A DNA stretch of 64,000 nt. Source: Bryum argenteum. Lineage: Eukaryota; Streptophyta; Bryopsida; Bryales; Bryaceae. The notes beneath the pieces are model-generated. The model was given only the letters and a program-made list of their open reading frames with translations, was not told the origin of the DNA and ran no database searches. How positions within the stretch are numbered: the first letter of the stretch is position 1; each line of letters opens with the position of its first letter. Position numbers and translations under genes: made by a program. This document shows positions 57,315 to 64,000 of this stretch, piece after piece. Location: contig CM073329.1 in assembly GCA_037043015.1 (NCBI GenBank), forward strand, positions 14,152,648 to 14,216,647. The letters are read 5' to 3'.

Positions 57315-58678
57315 TAGTTTTTATTTTCCTCCTAATCGAATGTTGGATATGTAATATTCTTCACGTATGGTGCAATGCATGACTTACAAGTTTTTTTGCC
57401 TCTTTCTTGTAAATACAAGCCTTTAAAACAACAACACTTGGAATGATATTTCTTGTACTCATGTTGTGCATAAGCAAAGTTGGTGAAGGCTCGAGGCCGG
57501 GGACAAATTCGTATTGATAGCTACGTTTTCAGCTTTTGATGATTTATGAGCAATATGGTAAGAGAAATAAAAAAATATTGTATAGTTTAAGAGAGTGGAC
57601 ACTCTTAAGCATATTCTTAAGCGCCAAACGTCCTCAAAAATTGACGAGGCTTCTACTAACTACGCTTCTATTAAATTTTGTTGTGATTCTAACTCCAATG
57701 TTTTGTTTTTGGTTGTCGAACATTCTGATATGCACTATAGTTTCAAGCCTCTATTGGCTTACTATTTCGTCAACAAGCGATTTGTGACGATCAAATAAAT
57801 TCAAACTACAATCAATGTACCTTTGCATAAACCTCTATCATTTATTGGTTGAAACTAATTTCCTTTTTATGACTTTGAGGCACTCATTTGTGTGATTGTG
57901 TCTGACTCTTCAACACCTAATTTGTGTTGCAAAGCTTTGTAAATTCAAAAAAATAATAATCTTCATACTTGACAACTCAACTACATAATTAGCCCCTAAG
58001 AGTCCCCTGTGTTTGTAGAGTTTGAAACCTCAATACTTGTCATTTTCGACCGTTATGTATTTTCACATGTGTGAATTGATTCTTTCTTCTCTTTTTATCT
58101 TTAAATTGTAAGATCTTACACCTAAGCCTATTTTTAGTTATTATTCCAAAGATGGACCGTTGGATGTTTTACATTTGGAAGATCATAACACACAAAGTTT
58201 GTGGAAAAGCCTTTTTGGGTATTGTTCATGAGACATTGTCTCCATGGTGCAAAGGGAGATTCGAAAATGGTAACTCCAAATTTTTTGGTCATATTTTTTT
58301 CCTTGTGGGTCTCAAGTTGCGTACACTTGTGCAAAGTTTTAGAGACGCATTCCGCTCTTTTGACCTTCATGAAAAAAAATTACAAACGAGAGGTCTAAAG
58401 ACAACAATATAGAAAAACATGCACCCAGATTAAATAAGTTTTCATTTTGAAAAATCTTAAACGGTGAGGATGTGCCTCTATAAGTTTGTGAATCCTGAGA
58501 AAAGAAATTATGGAAAAATTACTAAACCCTAAATTTAGACATATATAGAAAGAAAAAAATATAAAATTACTATAAATTGTTAAGATTGATTTTGTGACTA
58601 TTTAGAGGCTGCCCTTGTAGCTGTATGGTGAACTTCTTGACTTAGGTCACTTTAGGTATGAGATGTTGCTACATAGTG
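57315..58678. other. AT-rich flank, no gene
   Basis: Matches 18375-19754 of unit A. Two short open frames (57536-57787 and 58152-58412) are also present in unit A but show no domain. Confidence 0.55.
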
Positions 58679-58865
58679 ACCTTCACTATGCAGCAACATT
58701 AATTAATAATTCTACGGCCTTTCTTGCCACATGCACCCCCTTGAGGGGGTGCCACATGGACCCCATGTGTGCATTTATTATTGAAATTCTATTCTTTGAG
58801 TAAGGCCCCCAACTCTCTTGTACTTTCTCAGAGGAAGAAGTAGCTACAAATGTGATGGGATAAAT

Positions 58866-59290
58866 AGCCTCCCCCACGACTCCCGCCCCAAGACCCTTGC
58901 CTCAAGACCCCCTTCCCCAAAACTCCTTCTCCCGAAGACTCCTTGCCCAAGACCCTAGCTCCCACACCCCCGCCCGACCCCTACCCTAAAACCCTCTACC
59001 CCAAGACCCCTACCCCCTGGACCCCTACCCCCAAGACCTTCTACCCCAAGAGCCCTCGAGCTCGACCTTCTAGACCCCCCTACCCCAAGACCGCCTTTGT
59101 TCCAAGACCCCGCCATAAGGCCCCTCGAGCTCGACCCCCGGACCCCCTACCCCAAGACCCCTACTCCAAGATCCCAAGACCCCTACCCCAAGAGCTCCTA
59201 CCCCAAGACCCCATGCCGGAAGAGTCTTCCACTGGACCCTGCACTCCTGCACCCCTACCCCAAGACCCCATGTCTTAAGACCCCTCTAGC
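58866..59290. repeat. C-rich minisatellite, unit C
   Basis: Counterpart of 53390-53850, with small length differences in the C runs. Confidence 0.85.
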
Positions 59291-60142
59291 TGGACCCCTC
59301 TTCTCGGCATTTTCAGGCATATTTTGCGGCTCGCATTTCAAGGCGTTACCGAGATTTTGACATATAGTCACTTTGGAGTTTGAGTAGTGCTTTTGTGATG
59401 AAGAATGTATCTAGAAAGAAACACCCAAAAAGAAAATCAGACTTAAACCACCCGTTTTGAACTGATGACCTAAAACAAATAGCTCTGGCGACATATCCAC
59501 CAAAAATGTAGCGGAGATGTATAGCTTATATTGGATCTTAATAAACCACAATTTGGATCTGCGCGTGATTAACTACAAACTAATGAAATTCGAACAAAAT
59601 AATTGCAACTTGCCAATAAAGAAAAATAAAATAAAGCAATGCTATACTAACCCTCCTTTGCTAAGTGACCCATTGTATATAAAGTCAAGTTATTTTTAGA
59701 ATCCAAAGAGGGCAAAAATCACGTAATAACTTCACTCAAATCCATTCACACCTAAAGCGTCCCTACGAATAGCTAATTCCAGGATTTAGCTTGTTTTGTT
59801 GAAGATGATCCAAATATAAAAAGTCACTAGGTAGCATATTCTTTACGAAAAGTCAAACATTGAAAAAAATAAAAAATAAAAAAATAAAAAATATAGAAGA
59901 TTGCAATAGAGATACATTGGGAGATCAGAAGGCCGTCGTCTCCAGAGGGCCGTCCAATTGTCCCAAGAGTATTATGGACGCTTCACATGAGTATTAATGT
60001 GACCTCTCATGTGATTGGTTCACTTCTTAAAAAATCTTGAAATGACCAATTACACGAGAGGACACTTGGCCTCCTTTGGCCCTTTCACGAACTGCTTCAC
60101 CCTCCACCCCACGTTTAACTGACAGTCTCCTATCCAACTAGC
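59291..60142. other. Upstream flank of gene copy C
   Basis: Counterpart of 53851-54682. No gene. Confidence 0.55.
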
Positions 60143-60601
60143 TATATAAACCCAATGTTGAGCCTCATTCTACAAACACATCTTCGGCTGCTCTTGGTAT
60201 CAACCTTGAGCCTTGTTCGAACTTCCTTCTTATGAACGGTGAGTTCTCCTTGTCTTTTGAGTGTTTGAGTTTATTGAGTCTTATTGCCAAGGGTGTGCAA
60301 AACTCGTCGATACGTGTGCGGATTCATTTGAAGGTTTTTTGTTATTACGTTGTTTTATTTGTGCAATATTGTGAAGTAGTAGCATATCAGTTTATGTAGT
60401 ATGGAACCCTTACCCTCACACAAGCTTTACTTATGATACTCTTGCACACTTGCTCCACGTTTGTTGAGTACTTAGTAAACCAAAACAAACTTTTCCAAAA
60501 AGCATTGTGATAGTACCCAAGTGATTGACGCATTATTTTTTTATGATGGCAATGCTACCATAGCTTGGAAGATTGACATCGCCTCGTGTGCTTGCGTGTA
60601 G
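60143..60601 (+). promoter_or_regulatory. Promoter and leader intron, copy C
   Basis: TATATAAA at 60143-60150, donor GTGAGT at 60239, acceptor TGTAG at 60601. The ATG at the end of the first exon (ATGAACG) joins exon 2 in a frame of 10 codons that ends at the TGA overlapping the main ATG region, so it is an upstream open reading frame. Confidence 0.75.
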
Positions 60602-60617
60602 GATCAAAGGCACAAAA

Positions 60618-61448
60618 ATGGCAATGAGAACCGTGTCGGTTGTGTGGAGCTTGTGGCTCTTACTTTTTGTGGTAGGAGCACTTGCTCGTAGCTTAGTTGA
60701 TAATGCGGTTCCGGAGAAGGTTGAGCGTGCAGCAGCACCGTGGGGCAAGAACAACGACGACCGACCGCCAAAGAAGCCCAAGTTGATATTTGATGGGCCC
60801 GCACCACCTTGGCTCAAGAAAGAGGAGCGTACAGCGCCGTTGAACGATGACCGTCCGCCGAAGAAGCCGAAGTTGATCCTTGATGAGTCCGTAGCGCCGC
60901 TCAATGATGACCGACCGCCAAAGAAGCCCAAGTTGATTCTTGATGAGTTTGTGGTGCCGCTCAATGATGACCGACCGCCAAAGAAGCCCAAGTTGATTCT
61001 TGATGGGTCTGTGGTGCCGCTCAACGATGACCGACCGCCAAAGAAGCCCAAGTTGATTCTTAATAAGTCTATGGTGCCGCTCAACGATGACCGACCGCCT
61101 AAGAAGCCCAAGTTGATTCTTGATGAATCCGCATTGCCGCTCAACGATGATCGACCGCCGAAGAAGCCTAAGTTGATTCTTGATGAGTCGGCGGTGCCGC
61201 TCAACGACGACCGACCGCCGAAGAAGCCGAAGTTGATTCTTGATGAGTCTGTGGTGCCGTTGAACGACGACCGACCGCCAAAGAAGCCTAAGTTGATTTT
61301 GGATGAGTCTGTGGTGCCAATGAACAACGATCGACCGCCTAAGAAGCCTAAGTTGATTCTTGATGAGTCCGCGGTGCTGCTCAACGACGACCGACCGCCA
61401 AAGAAGCCCAAGTTGATCTTTGATGAGGCCGCACCACTAAGGGGTTAA
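60618..61448 (+). CDS. Secreted protein with eleven 20-residue repeats, intact
   Basis: The 276-residue product starts at the ATG at 60618, just after the splice acceptor. An in-frame start 45 bases upstream lies in the intron. Residues 1-25 form a signal peptide (MAMRTVSVVWSLWLLLFVVG then ALA-RS). After a short spacer come eleven repeats of DDRPPKKPKLILDESVVPLN with small changes; the first is followed by a different linker (PAPPWLKKEER). No cysteines or membrane segments follow the signal. Two explanations fit: a Pro/Lys-rich extracellular structural protein, or a precursor cut into many similar peptides; the PPKKP and acidic/basic alternation suit either. I do not recognise the family. It is one of three tandem copies and the only one with an open frame. 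Confidence 0.85.
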   Translation: MAMRTVSVVWSLWLLLFVVGALARSLVDNAVPEKVERAAAPWGKNNDDRPPKKPKLIFDGPAPPWLKKEERTAPLNDDRPPKKPKLILDESVAPLNDDRPPKKPKLILDEFVVPLNDDRPPKKPKLILDGSVVPLNDDRPPKKPKLILNKSMVPLNDDRPPKKPKLILDESALPLNDDRPPKKPKLILDESAVPLNDDRPPKKPKLILDESVVPLNDDRPPKKPKLILDESVVPMNNDRPPKKPKLILDESAVLLNDDRPPKKPKLIFDEAAPLRG

Positions 61449-61964
61449 GAAAATAGTGTTGGAGCCTCAAGGTTAGGTTGAACCTGTTGTAGCCTATAGG
61501 CGATGATGGTAGTTGTTAGCAGGAGTGGAGAAATAATGATCTTCAAGAATGTGAAGTCATTGATGGTCGTATTCTTGTTATAATACACATGTTTTGGATG
61601 GTTGCAAAGTGATGGTATAATTTTTGTAATGAAACTTCTGCGCATTTACCCAAAGTCATGGAGTGCTTGCAAGTAGAAAGTAGTGCTTCTTCTAATGCCC
61701 AATGTGTGTATTAATTGAGCTTAGACTATAAGAAGTCTCAAGTTGGCAATGTGGTGGTTTTGCTTTTGTTTTTACAGTTGGTGGATGTGTGAAAAGTAGA
61801 TTAGAGCTTCCTACTTATTTTGAGTAGACAACGGAGCCTTCCTTATACGAATGTCCAATGCTTTACAATCGAAGTTTGTATTTTCTTCCTAATCACATAG
61901 TTTGTTTTCAGAAGACAAGAGGACAAGGGATTTAGATTCTCTTCACTAAAGTCCAACACTATAC
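61449..61964. other. 3-prime flank of copy C
   Basis: Same as 55992-56507. No gene. Confidence 0.6.
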
Positions 61965-61969
61965 GATCA

Positions 61970-62755
61970 TGTTACCCGACTGACGTCATCGGGTAGCCAC
62001 GGCGGCCAAAGCGGGAGCAGCAGCGGCAACGGGGATAGTAGTAGTTTTCGGTGGAGGCACCAGCAGTTAACTGCAGATGCCTCGGCAGTCGATAAGGGGC
62101 ACCGTTCGGGTTCAGGGATATCCGCGGCAGCCGTAGTATAAAAGGTTGTAGAAAATAGGAGAGAGGGACTCTCGTGTTTTGGGGTAGTCATCGTAGAAAC
62201 ATAGTTGCGCTATACACTGAGCACGCACACTCACTTGTATTCCGATCTGATGTTTGAATAAACCGGCCGAGAGCCGAAACCTTCCTCTCCCATATCTGTA
62301 CTGTAAAGCTCTCTCTCTCTTCTTCTCTCTCTCGCACACTCGATCTGCTAGCAAGGAATACCGTGGTCAGCGTTGATAAGAACCCTAACACATTTGCAAG
62401 ACTGTGTGACTTTTGGGTGTCTGACTGCGTGGAGCTAACCGTGGTTATCATAAGACAAAGATTGACAAGTACCGAGCCCGGCGCGACCTCGGAGGCCTTC
62501 GGTAGCTCGGAGTTTCGAGACTCACCCATTACCACATTGTTGACCATTTGGTTAACACCCCTTCCCTCGGATCGGTGTTAACCGTGGTTGTCGCGGGCGG
62601 GACCTCCGCTTTCCACGAACGTCCCCCGAAGTCAACCCTTGCCTCTTGGGTAGCGAGTAAGGCTCACACCCCTTTTCGGCTATCTAAAAGCACGGAAGAA
62701 TAACCCGGCATCCAAGCTCGTAAAGCATTTCATCCTTTGATAACCCAGGACAACA
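61970..62755 (+). mobile_element. 5-prime LTR of the TGTTAC-type retrotransposon in unit C
   Basis: Starts TGTTACCCGACTGACG after ATACGATCA, the same base as in unit B, and ends GGACAACA. A primer-binding-like TGGCGACCATCTTTGGGG follows from 62759. It differs from the solo LTR by many small indels. Confidence 0.85.
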
Positions 62756-62781
62756 TTTTGGCGACCATCTTTGGGGATGGA

Positions 62782-63674
62782 ATGTTGAGTCGGCCCGAAG
62801 AACAAGAAATAAAAACTCAAAACAACACAATGCCTCCACGAAAAGCAACCGAAAAAGCTACGGAACCCGAGGAGGCCGCACCCCAAGATGACCAAGATAC
62901 CACAAGGGAATTGCTCCAGTGGATGAAACAACAAATGACAGATTTGGCGACAAAAAACGACGCCACCAATGCCAAGATTGAGTTACTAAACTCACATTAT
63001 CTCCAAGGGGGGGGAACCTCTACAACTGCTCCACCCATCGTCAACCTGGCCGGACCATCACAGCTACCGCCAATTGACCCAGCCATGACCGCTTCTATGG
63101 CATCCAGAGAACGAGAACGACTAATCAAGTTGCCAAAGATACCTTACCCAGTCTTTGACGACTCCGGTGACCCAGATTGGCACGTACGCAGATTTAAGGT
63201 GATAGCACGGACCAACGGTGTCACACCAAAGACCAAGACTTACGAGAATATCTTGAACCACACTCCAAGGTAACCACATCATTTGGTACATCGATTTGAG
63301 ACCGAGCATTTGCTACCAACATGGGAAGAAATGGAGCGTAGTTTTTGCAAAAATTCGAAAACTAAAGACAAGCTCGGAAATACTCCGAGCTTTAGGCAAC
63401 ATACAAAGAAGAAAGAAATGAAACGTCGACAAGTTCTATGGATTGATTCAAGCGGTGGCCGACAAACTCAGCCAACGGCCTGAAGAAGACTACCTTTGTG
63501 AATGGTTCAAAAAGGGCTTACTACCGTGGATACAACAAGGCATCATTATCCGCGGTGTCAAAACATTACAGGACATACTCACAGCTGCCAATGACATCAG
63601 CAGGGAATTTAGCGTCATCGATAAAACACAGGCACCGTTGCTTCCACTACCAACACCAAGAATGCCTAGCCGGG
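62782..63674 (+). pseudogene. Gag region of the TGTTAC-type retrotransposon, broken
   Basis: A first frame (62782-63273) starts near MLSRPEEQEIK or MPPRKATEKA (62830) and has the charged N-terminal part and LPKIPYPVFDDSGDPDWHVRRF, typical of plant gypsy gag. After a frame change the second part (about 63430-63674) has LCEWFKKGLLPWIQQGI and LQDILTAANDISREF, another gag block. No zinc knuckle, protease or pol follows, because another repeat begins at 63675. Confidence 0.75.
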
Positions 63675-64000
63675 TGTGAGCCATACAAATGGCTCACGTA
63701 TTAGTTATTGAATATCTAGATACAAAATACATTTGATTATAGTAGTTTGTGTGGTTCCTATAGGCTAAATGCATTAAATTTGAATTTATAGAAATAGGCT
63801 CGGAAGTTATTAGAATAATTAAGAAAAGCATTGAGTATGGCAATTTAGTGACAATTACATGATTTTATGTTAGGGAGGATAACTAAATTGTTAGAATTGA
63901 AGAATATTTGATGTGAGGTAGTATTAGAGTTAGAGGTAGATAGGCAATTTAGAAAGTAGAAAGGTAAGAAGGAAGGTGAGGGAGTAGGATTTCTCCCTCA
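63675..64000 (+). repeat. LTR-like repeat, second copy, running out of the window
   Basis: Starts TGTGAGCC inside gag and looks identical to 2434-2759 to the last base. The same orientation at both ends of the window shows recent activity of this family. Confidence 0.8.

Larger units (their letters stand above)
53202..58678 (+). repeat. Tandem array unit B
   Basis: Starts at the ACCTTCAC duplication and repeats from 58679. It contains a C-rich minisatellite, gene copy B, a solo LTR and the AT-rich flank. The B-to-C copy boundary at 58670-58700 preserves the uninterrupted target of the hAT-like element. Confidence 0.9.
58679..63674 (+). repeat. Tandem array unit C (truncated)
   Basis: Homologous to unit B up to the retroelement insertion at 61970. 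The rest of the unit is not present before the window ends. Confidence 0.9.

Noticed and set aside
60533..61411. Long minus-strand frame (about 290 residues, GGRSS-repeat text) opposite the secreted gene, also at 17161-17820
   Set aside because: The 60-bp repeat keeps several frames open. The plus strand has TATA box, splice sites and signal peptide; the minus strand has none of these.

Overview
The window is nuclear DNA of a land plant, most likely a seed-free lineage (bryophyte, lycophyte or fern). This is inferred from short GT..AG introns of about 75-110 bp, Ty3/gypsy, Mutator-like (MULE) and hAT transposase remnants, and TATA-box promoters. No bacterial gene organisation, rRNA, canonical tRNA or CRISPR array was seen. 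Almost everything here is nested mobile DNA inserted into a small tandem gene array.

Layout. (1) 1-16544 reads as the right-hand part of a MULE (MULE-2) whose left end lies outside the window. It holds a deleted Ty3/gypsy pol region, an LTR-like repeat, a GC-rich minisatellite, a damaged gene for a ParB-like plus DNA-methyltransferase-like protein, a convergent ADD-type zinc-finger gene, a hairpin and tRNA-like repeats. (2) 16545-19754, 53202-58678 and 58679-63674 are three tandem units (A, B, C; about 4.6 kb between gene starts once insertions are subtracted) carrying a secreted 20-residue-repeat protein. Copy C is intact; A and B are frameshifted. (3) 19755-53201 is a 33.4-kb insertion in unit A with hAT-like ends and an 8-bp target duplication. 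The empty site can be read at the B/C junction. It carries a broken hAT transposase, three members of an unrecognised gene family (called EWCH here), a RING-H2 gene and a divergent kinase. It also has seven clusters of a 15-bp dyad motif, GCGACCGNCGGTCGC, that I saw nowhere else in the window. (4) 34437-49953 is a 15.5-kb MULE (MULE-1) nested in the third EWCH gene, with inverted ends and a 10-bp target duplication. It carries a SWIM-finger transposase, an unknown gene with a giant minisatellite intron, and a second copy of the ParB/methyltransferase-like gene. (5) A TGTTAC..LTR retroelement sits at the same base of units B (solo LTR) and C (LTR plus gag). An LTR-like repeat that looks identical to 2434-2759 begins at 63675.

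How the parts relate. Two MULEs with related ends carry the same ParB/methyltransferase-like gene in the same orientation near their right ends, so it looks like a family-specific accessory gene rather than a random capture. One copy is beside an ADD-finger gene, a chromatin-reader fold known from DNMT3 and ATRX. The 33-kb hAT-like element looks like a cargo carrier: its dyad clusters lie just inside both ends and beside the EWCH and kinase promoters, followed at four places by a conserved leader. This suggests one factor recognising the ends and controlling the genes. Many genes are broken, so the window shows the architecture of these systems better than working copies of them.
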